Positions 35,791 to 49,654 are shown, numbered from the stretch's first letter. The stretch is DNA of 64,000 nt from Rostrohypoxylon terebratum (GCA_022497145.1 MU385967.1:1-64000), one strand, 5' to 3'. Notes: generated from the letters alone by a model not told the origin. Program-made: numbers and translations.

Positions 35791-37701
35791 AATAATCATG
35801 GAATGGGCAAGCCATTCTTGAATCTTGTACGAGGCAAGAACATGCCTAACAGATTGATTTGTCAAGCTTTACCTAAAAATTGCCTAAGACTCCAAGTGTC
35901 TAGGTCTTTTCTAAATTTAATCCTCTTCATCAAGATCACCAAGACAATATCGAATAGATTACCTTGGTGGATAACGTCCCATTTGTCGGTAGAACCGGCG
36001 GGGAAAGCTACCTCTAGGGATTAAATATACTAAATTTACTAAAAATTTACATCTTTTTCAGGTCCCTCCAAAAGAATCCAAGGATTAAAAAAAACTATTA
36101 TATCGCCATTGACAAACGTCCTCTCTCGCCTACATTTAAAGTACATGTTGATAGCTGTAAAGCCGGCATACGAAAAGACGGCATACGGTACCTAGAACGG
36201 CATATTCCGATCAGGTCGGCGATGAGACACTGTCACGTTCTACCTCGTTGGACCGGGCCAACTTCAAAACTCGTGATCGCAATCCTAGTTACCTAGGCCT
36301 TACCGCTATTAACCAGCTAAGTACTAAACTAGGCAGGTATCAACTAACACACCACCATCTCATAATATGAACGGCCTAAACACCATACACAGCAAATGCC
36401 ACGGGCGGCGATAATACGTAGCGGACAAGCAACAGCAACAGCAACTTGAGGTATTTGATCCTCATGTATGGGGTATAGTTATCCTATGCATTTCTATGAA
36501 TTCTACCACGGTTGATTCTGCATCCAAACAGCGTTGTCCAGGTAGGGATCGGAGGTGAAACAGTCATTTCTCCACCAACCCGTCCCGTCTCTACTTGTTA
36601 TTAATCGTATTTATAGGAGGTAGTATTCGGGCTTTATGCCGTGGCATTGGATGTCATCTCGAACTCGCACTGCAGAGCAATTCCTCGAGGAAATTTATAA
36701 TGGTTTTCGACATCTGAGGTCATGAGGCAGAGAATTGGCCGGACAAGATCGTTCAATTTAATTCTGGATAATTTGAGGCTCAATTGCCGCCCCCGCCGAC
36801 TTTAGGCTTGATCTTCTTCTTTATCTCTTGTCTTCCAAGTTAGGAAGACCTGGGGAAGAGTGTGAAGATTCCAATTGTGTAGCCTGGTAGGTAAGCCTGG
36901 TAAGGTACCTACTATGTAGTAGCTGGCAAGTCCCTCAATTTCATCTCCAACAAGAACCAGCAGAACTAGACGAAGGATCGTTATAATATGTACCTACAGT
37001 AACCTCCCCGACGCCCGTCGACTGCGTGGATCCTTACCGTTGCAACCCCGCAAGTTGATTTACCTAGTACCTACTATACCTAGCTGATCGTCGATATTTC
37101 TCCACACTTTGCTTCGTGATAAGTCAAGCATGGGCTGCTTGGACCTGGATCTACCACCGCAACTTGCGCTAATCTTTGGGGCTCCTTGGGGCTTCTTGTG
37201 GATTCTTTGAGAATTCTAGTAGTTCTAGACTTCATTTTCGAAATACACATGAATACCCATTCAGCATTGTCAGCTGTATACAATTCTGTCCCTTTCGGAA
37301 CCCATCTCCGGTCACCGTCCTTCTTGACTGGGTTAGTGGTCGAGTTGGGGCTTTGACCTGCAGTTTTTCTCCACAACGTCACGATGATGGTCAAGAGGTG
37401 AGACTCCGTGGACCTTATTTGCTGCATTTTTCTTCGTGCTTTCCTCTCCGCCTTTTCCCTTCTCTTTAGGACCATCAGGAGTCTGATAAATTCTCGCAAT
37501 CCTCTCTCTAGAACCCGACACTTCTCGTATTGCTCTATGTATTGAGTATCATCTTTGTTAGAGTAGACAGCAACAACGATACCCCCGGCTTCAAGTAGTC
37601 TCGTCCAATTTGAGGGGTAATAATTCACGCGGATTGAATCCTATCGACGAAGGATTTTCGGCATGAGGGAATGATAACATCACTTGGTCTTGTTTGGCAA
37701 A

Positions 37702-39855
37702 ATGTTGCTATATACCAAGTTCGCTCCTCCTAAGGTGCCAAAGAGGCGTTCTCGAGCAGGTCAGTACAAATTGCGCAGTCCAATTTCAAGTGCTAGATTG
37801 TACTTTCTCGTATTAGGCGCGAAGCTAATTCGTAGGTTTTGCTTCACATAGGTTGCACATTCTGGTATGTTCAAGTTTGCGTCCTATTTTGATACTTGTC
37901 TGCCCACGGATACGCTGATCCCCTAACGCGATTATAGCAAGGAGAAAGTATGGCACTCATTCTACAGTTAGCTGCTATCCTCTTATCTTGATCATCTTCT
38001 AACCTAGTGTGTTTGCGCATATAGAAGAAGAAATGCGACGAAACGCGCCCTCGATGTGCGCGATGCGCCGAAAAAGACCTCGAATGTACCTATGAGGCGG
38101 TAAGGCCACGCCAACGGAGAAAGAAAGAGCCTCTACAACCCGAGTTTGCACAGCATCATGGATCGCGAGAGGTTATCCTGGTTGAGCACCAGTGGGAAGA
38201 ACCTGCGACTGATGATATCTCTGTATCCGAGTGTTTTAGCCCGACGGATACCGAATTCAACGCCATGTCGCCGATGAACCTTTCGGCCGCGAGTGAGACT
38301 CCAGTCTCTCCTATCGATACTAGCTCTAGCATCCGCAGCTACGCAGTTATGGATGGCATGAATCAAACAAGCAGTTTGGTACGCAGGAACTCGAACATCG
38401 ATGCGGTTTCGCAAGCGCGATCTATACAACCCGATCTCGCTATGATCGCTCCTTGTCCTATTGGGTCGCCTAGGCTCGATTTCGTCCTGCCAGCATTCTC
38501 TGAGTTCTCGAACCGTCCTAATCGACGCGCTCTTGTCGATCATTTCTGTAATGTCCTGTCGCATTTAATTGTTTTTCGGGAGGAGTCCGGCAATCCTTTC
38601 CAACAATTGGTGTTGCCGCTCTCCTATGAAAGTCCACCAATCACGAACGCCATATACGCATTAGCCAGCGCCCACTTAGAATACCGTGGTGTTGAAACGT
38701 CGGAGAAATCGCTCTACTTTCATAATCGAGCCATTCAAGGATTGGCCAGGTTAATCGAACAGGAGGGTAAAGTGGATAAGATCGAACTTCTCGCGGCGAT
38801 CATGCTCTTAGTCTATTACGAAGTTGTGAGTGATCATTAGCCTTATGCATGGCTTCCCCGGATCACTGACTGTTATAGCTTGTCCAACGGGGACGGTCAA
38901 GCATCGTGGATGGTCACCTCAAGGGAGCTTTGACTATTATGTCAGCATCCCAAGAAAAGTCAACCCCCGCCAGTCTCTTTCTAGAACGCGTAAGTTATGG
39001 TCTCGAGGATATGCTAAGTGGACAGGTCTTACTAACTTACTGTAGGCATTTCGGTTCTATGATGTGATCACAGCGCTGTCATTAGGATCGGCCCCTCTAT
39101 CGACAGCTCCAGCTGCTGGCTGTCTCATCCCGTTTGCCCCCCTAGATGCCCCGGCCGCATCTCCCCTCAGCAATGTGGACACCTTGCTTGGAATGTCTAC
39201 TACCTTATGGCCTATAATGCATCGTCTATCGAACCTCCTCTCCCTGAAAAATGATATCGAGCGAGCATCTCGAGAAAACCAAACCTCTAAAGGCGCCGTT
39301 CTCAGAATGGAATTCGAAACTACTTCACAGGCCATTGAAACCGCTCTTACGCGATGGGAGCCATTTCTTCCGCCGAACATTGTGATTCTAGATGGCATGT
39401 TAAGAAATATCGACGGAGAGGAGATTCCCGAGCAGCCATTATTGCAGTCTATTTTCCACAATGCTTTAGCATACCGTCATAGTGCTTTTGTCTACTTATA
39501 TCGTACTATTTATGGGTACCCGGCGCACCGCGAAGTGGTACAAAAACATGTCCACTTGGCGCTTACCCATTGTGTCGAAACTGTTACTTACGGAGGACCC
39601 ATGGGGGCACTATTGTGGCCTCTATTTGTAGCCGCATGCGAAGCGGTCAGCGCGGAAGACAGAGCGTTGTCTCAGAGAGCATTTGTTGGAATTGACCAGC
39701 GCCAAGGCATGACTAACATTGCGCAAGCATGGAAAATTACTCAGGAGGTTTGGAAAAGACTAGATGTCACAAATAGTGATATCCCCGAAGTTCACGACAC
39801 GGCCTTGTGGAGGAAGGTCAGCGCCGAGATGGGTGTCACTATCGTCCTTGGTTGA
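37702..39855 (+). CDS. Zn2Cys6 transcription factor
   Basis: This is a nuclear DNA-binding regulator of the fungal binuclear zinc-cluster class. Six exons: 37702-37759, 37852-37864, 37938-37947, 38025-38825, 38879-38989, 39046-39855; 600 residues in frame. The cluster is assembled from four exons and reads C21-TF-C24-KEKKKK-C31-DETRPR-C38-AR-C41-AEKDLE-C48, preceded by basic VPKRRSRAG and followed by RPRQRRKKE. The second and third exons are only 13 and 10 nt. The rest is the fungal transcription-factor domain of the short, C-terminal type: [52 protein letters not shown] and [19 protein letters not shown] branch sites precede several acceptors. The target genes are unknown, and no adjacent enzyme gene suggests a pathway. 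Confidence 0.9.
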
Positions 39856-42800
39856 GACCCCGGCTAAGTTCGGATTTAATTTTGGGTTGCGGCAGTGCTG
39901 CAAGGGACAAATATCATTGATACGACCGCCTACTAGCGGGCGAATTTTGATTTTTTTTTACTACCTCACCGGTGATGATCCTTCATTCCATCCTATCGCA
40001 TTGACGGAGGGGACACCGAGATACGATTCCCGCCTCAGGTATAGCTACCAGCTGAAGGGTGGGACGGTGGGAAATGATTAAAACTTCCTAGGTACCTTAC
40101 CTAGTCGTAGGCGATCCTCACAGTGGTGAGCGATAGGGCCTTACGCGCATCGGAACAGTCCATCGGACACTAAAACGTGGTTGGATGCAGGTAATCCCAC
40201 GGATTTCGTGTAACCAGCAGTGATCGGGTGTGGGAGAGATGGCGATGGCACTCTGACATTGCTATGTCATTAGAAAGATGCGGACATATAGCACCGACTC
40301 TGGAAAAGACCGCGCTATGAGCTGTGGGAGTTTCGCAATGCCTACACCTTTTTCAGGCTATTCTCTATACGGATATCCCCCCTTTGAGAAAGCGTATCCG
40401 AACACTCGCGGGTCTGTGCCGCTATTCTGCGCAATGCCGTGCTAGGCGTAAGAATTCTATACACTTGGGAGGGAAAGAGAGGATTGTCTATATTATTTGG
40501 ACCCTTATTCGAATCCTAATACTTGTAACCTTGATGCATTTCTTGCAGACTCTTGGGATTTGCGTGGCCCAATGCGGTTGCGAGGGGCTTTCATGGCTTT
40601 CATGGCGCCATCGTACCAAGCGGTTGTCGACCGACCCCTCAAATCCTCTAACCCCAGAAACCCCATAACCCCATGTCAAGTTTTGACTATGACTTATTTG
40701 TAAGTGGAAAATTCCGAGTCGCGCACGAAATTGCCACGGCTAGGTTGGGTAGCCAAGGGTGGCCAAGGACAGCAGCATCCTTCCAGTTTTTACATACTAC
40801 CGATCTGCCGTGTGATGGATTGGGGAGGCTTATGCGTCGAATCAATAGAGGGGAAGGTCAGCGAGCTAGCTACTTACTACCTTTAGCAGCTAGGTAGCCA
40901 TGCAACGATTATGTATGGTTGATGGTAGATAGGTAAAAATGATTAATAGACAGACGCAGAAAAAACGCTACAGTATTCTCAGAAAGATACGGAATTATAA
41001 CCCGGGTGTCTTCAATGTTACCCAACGGTGACGGTCCAGGATCTTGAACACATTTCGGCCTTATCTTTATATAAAAGACTTTCAATATTTACTCTTCTGC
41101 CGCCGGTGAGACGAGGAAAAAGTTGATCGAGTCTGTAATTTGCATAGTAATACATACTAGGTAGTATGATACACATGATACATCGTATAGCACATTGTAC
41201 CTGGTAGGCATACAGGACCCAGGTACATATATATATGTAGGCGGACTGCTAGGCACATATGCTGGGGAATGTTGAGAATGATGCTGGAGAGAAGAGCGAC
41301 GATGATAGGTGTGTGCCTGGTTTATGTGTGCTTCGGGGCTAGGATGTCCATCCGTGGATGTAGTGTATGATAGATATATGTACGTAAGTCAGTTGAAGAA
41401 ATAGCGGCTTTTTTTCCCCTTCTTCATGATTCGTGATTTTTGATTCGACATGATCAAGCATTTAAAAATCCTCACACGGACCACGTCGTATTATCTGTCA
41501 AACCCCGCGGTCCCACAATCTCCTAGTCGATCATCACCACCTTGCTCTAGTTCATCATCCAACCTAGCGCCTAGTATTAGTAAATTCTCTCTCTCATGAA
41601 CCCTCGACCGCTTTCCCTTAGTTCTACGTAACTCTACCTATGTAGATATTTTCCGCTTTTCCGCCGTATTGGTTCCAACGTAAGTCTCGGCGTTCTTATT
41701 ATGAGCGATCAACAAATTCGATAAACTTTTATCCCATACCTATCAGCTACGACGTACGACGTACGACGTACTTACATAGATCCTTTTTGAACAGCTCACA
41801 CATACAACGTACACACGCGTTTCCTGGAACTTGCCGCATCGGTTATTGAACCTAGCTCCGGAGCTCCTCTCGTACTCCAGTACCTCAGCTTCTCTCTCGC
41901 TCTTCTGTAATATTTGACAACCTAAAACACGCAGCACACCCGCAACTCTGATTTATTCCCGTCGGTTCCGGTAACACATACCTGTCTCGCACCTAGCTGC
42001 TGTACTCCCACTCCTGCTTCGTGTACATCATTACACACCGACTCAACCTTAGCTCAACTCAGGGGAGGCAGTGTCGAAGTCCTCGTCAAGAAGTTCACTG
42101 CCGTGAAAGCTTCTATGTTGTGGAAGAAATGAGTCTCGACCCCAGCTATCCCCACAGCTTACAACGCGGAGTGATAGAAGCTGTATCTTATTACATATCT
42201 TACATATCTTACCCTTACCTGCCTTGCCTATTACGCGCACGTTGATCCTTGTTGCATTTGGCAAAGGCGCAGGGACGAGCACTCACTAAGAAAACCTTTC
42301 CGCGACTAACTTGGTTGAACATTGGTTCGCCTTCATCCCATCAACCAGACAGCTGCCAGACTGCTAAACAAACTGACTGGAGGAAACCTGGAGTCTGACC
42401 CGGCGTCAAAGCTCGCGATCTTTCTCGTACGACCCAGCCTGCATCAGAAGACCTTTTTTTTCTTCTTCTCTACCTCTCTGTCTTCTCTACGCTTCCTACG
42501 CTGATCCCTAGCCTCGCCTCATTCTTGCGATTTGCCCATTTCCCAGGTTTCCCACAGTGCCACCTAGAATCGGCCCCCTAAGAATGGTCCATTGAAAAGC
42601 GCAACCCCACCGTTTTCGTGTACCTAATGTGTGCGTATGTGAGACAATCCACAAAAAAAATAAGAGCAACACAACTCGATGGAATTATAGAGAGGCCTGG
42701 TGTGTGTTCGAGCTCTAGGCGCCCGCGATATATCTGATAGAGTTTCTTACCCAGTACCTCTCTAGTCCGACGCTCCAGCCGAAAATTTATTATAAGACAA

Positions 42801-42880
42801 AAAGGGGCCCAAGCTCTAGTGATTATTATCATCGTCACTGCTGCCGTCGTTATAGCGCCCTCCAAAATTAATTAATCATT
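39856..42880. promoter_or_regulatory. long upstream region of the large Zn2Cys6 gene
   Basis: About 3 kb without a supportable gene, probably promoter and long 5' leader of the regulator starting at 42881. It contains a 7-base GACGTAC tandem repeat (41751-41771), CT-rich tracts at 42450-42500 and several short upstream open frames (for example 42322-42504). Whether these lie in the transcript is unknown. Confidence 0.4.
41751..41771. repeat. GACGTAC tandem repeat
   Basis: Three exact tandem copies of the 7-base unit GACGTAC. Confidence 0.9.
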
Positions 42881-45800
42881 ATGGTAACACTCATCAACAG
42901 CAGCGGACCCGATCCGTTGCCAACGCCTAAACAGATTCGGTTCGTCAACAACCAAGGCCAGCCACCTACCAAGAGGAGAAGGATAAACGCTGCGTAAGTA
43001 TCGTTGAATTCCTTTGTCCGATCATGAGGACCTGAGAGGGGGACTGAACCGTGATTTGCACCTGGGGTAATCGACGACTCTTTTCCTACTGCTTTCTTTT
43101 ATTTTTCTTCCTGTCTTTGTCGCAATCCTCACGGGAATCCCACAGACCCACCAGTTCAGTCCCAACATCAGGGGGGTACGACATCGCGAACGTCTAAGCT
43201 GACACCGGCTTCTCTCTTCATGTCAGATGCCTCACTTGCCGCAGGCGAAAGACGAGATGTGCCGGCGAACACCCCACGTGTTCGACCTGCACCAAGAACG
43301 GACACGTATGTTTGGGATATTCCGACGGTATCGAGAAGAGTGTTGGTAAGAAGGAACCTGGCCGAGGACCCGACGGCGCTACTTTCGACCCCGACGAAGA
43401 TGATTTCGCAGACGAAGAAGCGGACGTCGATCGCAAGCAATGGAAGAGCGGTAAAAATGGAATTAGGCAATTCGACATGCCCGACGACTCTCCAAAGTCA
43501 TCTCGCCGCACATCAGAGCCGGAACAAGATCGCACGAAGCCCGACATACGATTGAAATCAGAAAATGTCGATTGGGAGGAACCTAGCTCGCAACCGACGC
43601 CTCGTCCTGAACCACTTCGGCGACCTATGAACCCTCGAAATCCCTCGTTCTCGACCGAAGGCGGCCATAGTGAGACCGGTCATTCACCGGTACAATATCA
43701 CAACGAGAGTCATCGAGTCCCGTATTTTCGCTACTTCGGCCCCACCGCTATAGTGCCTGGTTTCAAACAAATGGTGGTCAAGGTTCGCGATCGAAGACGA
43801 AGCTCCATATCGGCTACATCGCCCAGTGGCGCAAGTTCTATATTCTCCGGTCTCATGAGTTCCATGCAGAATGACGTCGAACTCGGCCACTTAGACGACA
43901 TGCCCATTTACGATCCGAACGATACGAGCGACGTGCATCCCTTAATCCTTCACCTCGTCGAAACGTTCTTCGTGCACTTGGGAAGCAATTATCCCTTCTT
44001 ACGCCGCGACAAATTTCCGAGACTCGTTCTGGAGAAAAGAGTAGAACCAATACTAGTGGATGCCGTTTGTGCTCTCGCAGCCCGGTTCTCCGACAATCCC
44101 ATATTTAGAAGATGGAACGAAGGGAAGCTAGCTAAGTCGGAGTATGGATACATATATGCCCAGAGAGCGAAATCGGCCACCGTCGACACATTTCCATGCC
44201 CATCGGTCGCTGCCGTCCAAGCATGTCTGCTCATGGCATACGACGGTTTTGGTGCCGACCAAGACAGCGCTTTGTGGATGTACTTAGGGATAGCGATACG
44301 TATGGCAGTAGACTTAGGTCTCTCTAAAGAAGACGGTGTGCGATATCAGGGCGAGAGAGATCCATTGTATGCACGCGGCTATAATAGAAAGGAGACGGAT
44401 GACTTTGTCCCACAGAGTCAAGTGGGCGCAGATGGGAGTACCCTTACTCCCGCGGAGCAGAAAGAGGTTGAACAAGAACGGATCGATACCTTCTGGACGG
44501 TCTTCTTCCTAGATCGCGCCATCTCCTCTGGTACCGGTCGTCCGGTCACCCTTAAGGATGACGACTTCGAACTAGAACTCCCCAAATCGTCCGTTGATCC
44601 TATATCCGGTTGGCCTGATCCGTTTGCATCGCTACTCCAGATTATCCATCTCTACGGTCGAGTTTCAGATGTGCTCAACAATATCACTCATGCTCAAGAC
44701 CTTACACAAGACAAGTTAAATAAGCTCTCCCATATGGAATCAGAGCTCACGAGACTCCACCAAAGAACAGATCCACGCCTCCGGTTCGACGCGAACAACT
44801 TCCAAGCGCACGTCAAGAACGGTCAGGGCACGACCTTTATACTTCTACATTTCTGGTTCCATGCACTGATCATTGTCCTACACCAACCGACGTTGTTGAC
44901 GAAAGAAGGCACTATTAATCGAGCACATCAGTTGAAGCCTCATAGTCGGGAGCTGTCTATGTCTAGTGCTAAGACAATTGCCGATATCCTTGCCTTTGCA
45001 GAATTGGTCGACCCGAAATGCTTCATCGGCAACCCATTCACCTCTCAGCCCATATATATTGCGGCATGTGCATTTATAAAAGAGTCTAAGTCTAGCATAT
45101 CGCAACCGCCATCGAGAGACAATACACCACCTCCCGACGCCAAGGGTCAATCAAAGAACCATTCGGTGGCGATAGATCCTGGTCCCGCCTCCAGACATCT
45201 CCTGCTTGCTTCTGCCGCAAATCAGAATTATCAAGCATGCTACAAGGCCCTTAAACAGATGCATGCTTACTGGGGAGGTGTTCGATACATACTGACCGCT
45301 CTAGACCAGAAACTCGAGGGCCAGTGGGACTGCGAGACCTACACAATCGAAGAGTACGAGAGCGCCCGGCGTTATCGCCAGAGCAGTGCTATGGCCAGGT
45401 TCGCGAAGCAGTTCGAATACCCGGCCTCTCCCAATCCCGAGAACGGGAATCCCTTGGCGTGGTCGTTGACAGGAACGACCAATTCGCCAAACTCAAGTTT
45501 GACGCTGCTCTTCCAAAATCCGGTGAACCATAACTCCAGCATGCCTACTATCCCGTCGACGGTACCCATGTCGGCGGCGCCAACATCCGCGCCTACCCCG
45601 CCGGGAAATATGATCTACGACCCTATACGCCAGAGTCTTCCCGAGACTACCGCGTCTCTCTACCACTCCGCATACCCCCAACCAGCCACATCCGCCATGA
45701 GGCATTCCATCAACCGATCCCGACGAGTGTCCGGCGGCACCTCGGGGTCCCAGGGCAAGTCGTCGTATCTCCGCTACGAGAGTACCTCCGCCCAAGACGA

Positions 45801-46212
45801 CCTGAACAAAACCGGCACATCGCAAGTGGCCATGAGCGTCGCGCCGACATCCTACACGCCATCTTCGCAGCAATCGGGCTACGAGCAGTCGGGCAGCGGC
45901 AGCGGGTACCCTCCGAACAACGGGTCGCCGGCCAGCAGCACGCAGAGCCAGAACATGTCGAACGCGTCGTCGTCGTCGTCGGACGGGCCGTCCAACTTCG
46001 CGCAGAGCGGCAGCGGCCTCGCGTCCAGCGGCTACTCGTACCCGGGCGCGGGCGCCGGCGCGCCGAACCTACACTTCCTCACCTACGACAACGAGACCGA
46101 CATCAGCCAGCACCTGACCAGCTTCGAGAGCACCGAGATGCTCAGCTGGTTCGGCGATTACTTCCCCGGCGATAGCACGTGGCTGTTCCCCGGGGACTCG
46201 ACGATGTCGTGA
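42881..46212 (+). CDS. large Zn2Cys6 transcription factor with fungal_trans domain
   Basis: This is a nuclear regulator of 1032 residues. Exons 42881-42993 and 43227-46212 join in frame across a 233-nt intron that lies just before the zinc cluster. The cluster reads C39-LT-C42-RRRKTR-C49-AGEHPT-C56-ST-C59-TKNGHV-C66, with a basic KRRRINA before it. The central fungal_trans domain shows VHPLILHLVETFFVHLGSNY, VDAVCALAARFSDNPIF, SVAAVQACLLMAYDGFG, LWMYLGIAIRMAVDLGL and DTFWTVFFLDRAISSGTGRP. These are the conserved helices of the large regulator type. The C-terminal 300 residues are Ser/Pro/Gly/Gln-rich and end in an acidic-aromatic segment (LSWFGDYFPGDSTWLFPGDS), a plausible activation region. 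Specific orthology to a named activator could not be established by eye. Confidence 0.93.
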
Positions 46213-47572
46213 TTTTGAGAACTGGAGGTTTGAATGGTTATGGTCGGGGTATGGTAACGAGACCAGGAGACGGATGGCCGGGATGTTGTAATTTTGGATG
46301 GTTTACGACCGCACATACGTACCTATATACCTACCCCCCTACCTACCCGCTTACCTCAGGGCTCCCCCATCCAAGCACATATCCACCCGCACAAACAGTG
46401 CGTTTTTCACGTTTTATTATAATATACTATACGTTATTCGAGATATCCTACTTCTGATGGAATTATCTCACGAGACCACGATTACGGTTTTACGTTATTT
46501 CGCGACGAGGCCGGGCTTTGCGGTTTACAAGATACCACAGCCCTTCCTCGTCAACTAGCCTATCTATATTTTTTAGATCGATTTTCATTCCCGTCATGGG
46601 GCTTTTTATCGGACGGGTCGGCTTTCTTTGTTGGGGGGGCTGAGCTTCGCGGCTTGGAGCACACGATGCACTTTGGAGTTCAAAGAAGACTCCCGATGGG
46701 AAAATAAGGGGAGAATGTGAGAGAATACCTAGGACTTGAGTTGAGGGAACGCGGACGTGGATTCACTTGTCGAGTAATCCTACTACCCTAGTAGGTGTTG
46801 GCTACTCGGTGCCATATCAACGAATATATTACGAGGGGAGACCATGGATACGGTACGACCGACATTTCCTACGGAAAATAAAAGGAGGGACGGGGTTAGT
46901 AGGTAGGCTATATGGCAAGCTATCCACGTCGCTTCAAGGCGACCTAGCGCAATATAAAAAAGATAATCTAACATTATGACCGTCACCCTCCTTCGCGACA
47001 ATGGTGATACACGTCTAAGTTTATATTGGGGAAGAGAAGGAGAGACGCGGCAAAGTGGCGTTCTGTGTAAGTAGGGTGTAAGCTAGAAAACTCCGACCGA
47101 GCTCCAGTCTCCTAAGTTAACGTTTTTACTTTTACCATCCGAACTTTCTACCTACTATCTCACCAGCTGCCAGATCAGATCAGATGAACGTTATGCGAAA
47201 CGAAGCAAGGGACAAAAGCTTCATCAGCCGCATGTGGAGCGCTCTCCACTGCTTTGCATATATTACCCCTGACTAGATGACATCAACGAAGCCGTCAAAC
47301 TCGGGCCTTGACGTAATGGCACAGAGTGTGATACCCAAGTAAGCTTCTGTATGAGATCATATGAAACAATCGAAACACGACCTTATGAGTAGAAATAGTT
47401 TGAGTGCTACACTCATACTGTCTTTCTCTCTTCCTATTGCCTTCCACTATTTCCTCTACCTCTTAAAGGCCAATTGAACACTCGATAGCAAATAAATAGG
47501 TATTTTATTTATTATAACACCCGCCGATACAAGACATACACAAATCAAGATCAACCCAAACAACACGACAAA
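46213..47572. other. intergenic, nothing recognised
   Basis: About 1.36 kb with the 3' flank of the regulator and the promoter of the small protein at 47573. CTAC-rich words occur at 46320-46360. Small frames at 46179-46558 and 46767-47001 are not supported. Confidence 0.4.
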
Positions 47573-47903
47573 ATGTCACCATCCAAGAACCCAGGCCAGA
47601 AAGATGCAGCTAGCAAGACCTTCCTCAAGAAGCAGGCCGAAGGTATGCCCTACTCTACTCCTTTTTTCCCTCATCACAAACCCCAAGCTAACCATACCAA
47701 ACATCACAGCCCAAGGCCTAGGCGCCCCCAACGCCCCCGCGCACAAAGAAGCACACGCACCTGGTGAAGCACCCGTGGCTTCGGACTCCGGCATCACGGA
47801 TGTGGGTATCGAGGGCGGGACGACGAACGTACCGGGGGAGAAGGGGATTACGGGTGTGCGCGTACGCGACGAGATTGAGCGCCAAGGGAACTCGATGGTT
47901 TAA
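47573..47903 (+). CDS. small hypothetical protein, 87 residues
   Basis: Exons 47573-47642 and 47710-47903 join through a GTATGC...CACAG intron to give 87 residues. The N-terminus is basic and polar (MSPSKNPGQKDAASKTFLKK); the rest is acidic and Gly-rich with no hydrophobic core (SDSGITDVGIEGGTTNVPGE, then VRVRDEIERQGNSMV). It is probably intrinsically disordered and soluble. It reads like a real small gene: a clean ATG, typical splice sites, GC-biased third positions. I do not recognise a named family. Confidence 0.68.
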
Positions 47904-48072
47904 TTGAAATGGAGCAAACGACTTTTATACGTTACGATGAAGTGGTTAAAAATGAATAGTTCCTACTAGATCAAAGGTCCAATCACTTGATTTCGTTCTA
48001 TAGGAGTTATGTCGTATCGAAGCTAAGCTGCGACCATGTTCCAAATCGTCCACCAAACAAATGACACTAGTT

Positions 48073-49654
48073 CTAAAAGTCTTGTTGTAAGTCAGGCCAA
48101 ACATGCTCGCCGCATTGTCCTTGCTCCTCTACCCACTTCTGAATCCGTTCGACATCCCACCCGCTAATCCACCTGTCCTCGTCCTTGTCCGTTTTGATAG
48201 TCGGCTTTCCGAATTTGAAGGACCTATTGTAGATACAAGCGCCGGTATGATAGGAGAATTGGAAGCAGTTGTTAACCGACTTACACAACTTACGGCAATC
48301 CTCGAATGACTTGTACGCATTCATCTCGATGTCTGGTACGTGGAGTTGATACTGGAGTTTCTTGAGGCGGTCTCTTTCCCTTTGCCATGGAAGGAACCCG
48401 TCTCCGCGGTTCGGGTCTAGATAAACGACTTCATCGCTCATGTTATCCCAGTCGTTTCGTCTGGACTTTAACTTTGGTGCGACAAACTCGTGGTATATGT
48501 CTTTGAACCGGAGCGTAGGATGAGAATTGCTGTCAGACTCGTAGAACCCCTTCTCGAATTTCCAGAAGGAAGATACCTCCTCCGAATTCATGTGGTGCAT
48601 GGTGACGAGGGGTTGGCACCACTCGCGCGAGTTATAGGGGATGGTATAAGGGTTTTCGCCATTGATGGTTGGCCACTAAGGGATGTTACTTCTTTACTTC
48701 CTCTTTTCATCTAGTATGAAAATCATAAGTTTTTGAATCATAGGGAACACTCACAGCATACTTGACACCAACCCCAATTGTTTCGTTCAGGGCTAGGGCT
48801 AAAACAACATCTCCACAACACGACTCCTTGGCCTTCATATCGTATCGGTTCGCAACACCGGAATTATTCCCGACGAACTCTCTCATAGTCGACTGTGAGA
48901 GGATATACCCGCTACCGCCATGGGCAAAACGAAAGTCGTTAGTGAGTGCCACGCTGCCGATATAGTACCTCTCCTTAGGTAGACCTTTCAGTTCGTGTAA
49001 CCACTGAACGAGGTTGTTCCATAGAACATAAGTGTCGGCATCAATGAAAAGGTACCAGTCATAGTCGGTGCGCATTTTGTAGGTCTTCTCGGCAATATGG
49101 ACATTCTTGTACTTGTCTAGGATCCAGCCGTCGAACTCACTCACAAGTTTTCCACTGTTGATGCAACTCTGTTGGTCCACAATGCAGGCCTTTTGTCGGC
49201 GATAGAGGTTGAAGTCCTTGTTCCCGTCCATCACTTCGGGGACTACGTCATCCAGGCTGTCGTATATGTGATATCCAGCGATATCCTGTTCCATATCTGA
49301 GAAGATGAGGAAGTCCGGCAGACATCTCAAGGTGGTGAGCAGTTGGATGGGAATTCTTGCGTATGACTCGGTGGCTCCGGTCTTAACGACAACGAGTATG
49401 TTAGATGTGTCGGGAAAATATCTGCATGCTTCATGGTGTCTCGCAAAGCCCGGCATGGAGCTGTCGGATACACCACCACCAATGAAATCAGACCAGTTAG
49501 CATGAGCCAAGTGATAGGGGCCGTTCAACGATGGGATTTTGAAGGAAGGACTATGGAGTGTCCGCTCAGAGATGCGGCTTAATACGATAAGAAACACGAC
49601 GAGGCATGCAGTTGCCAGAGCGGATTTTCCGTAGGAGTATCTCAGGATTGCCAT
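48073..49654 (-). CDS. GT31-like glycosyltransferase with PAN-like C-terminus
   Basis: This is a type II Golgi/secretory-pathway glycosyltransferase of the Fringe/beta-1,3-galactosyltransferase (GT31, DUF604) type. Exons on the minus strand: 49654-48755 and 48675-48073; 500 residues. A short cytoplasmic tail precedes a membrane anchor (ALATACLVVFLIVLS, about 12-26). The catalytic domain contains ILVVVKTGATESYARIP, MRTDYDWYLFIDADTYVLW with the metal-binding DAD at 205-207, and FAHGGSGYILSQ, all standard. After the splice comes a cysteine-bearing module (YKSFEDCRKLCKSVNNCFQF, SYHTGACIYN) resembling a PAN/apple domain, a combination I recall from fungal GT31 proteins. The acceptor sugar is unknown. 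The gene is divergent from the RNA-dependent RNA polymerase, with 1.9 kb between them. Confidence 0.9.

Larger units (their letters stand above)
33887..37701. other. long intergenic region with transposon remnant
   Basis: About 3.8 kb without a firm gene. It holds the inverted-repeat element at 35111-35372, an 8-base tandem repeat at 35751-35790 and scattered TACCTAC/CCTAGG words. A minus-strand open frame at 37080-37628 contains protein-like segments (for example VPKGTELYTADNAEWVFM) but has no ATG near its start and no domain, so it is not called as a gene. Confidence 0.45.

Noticed and set aside
37080..37628. 182-codon minus-strand open frame
   Set aside because: Begins at a stop with no ATG for about 50 codons and no recognised domain; some segments look coding but no splice model could be built.
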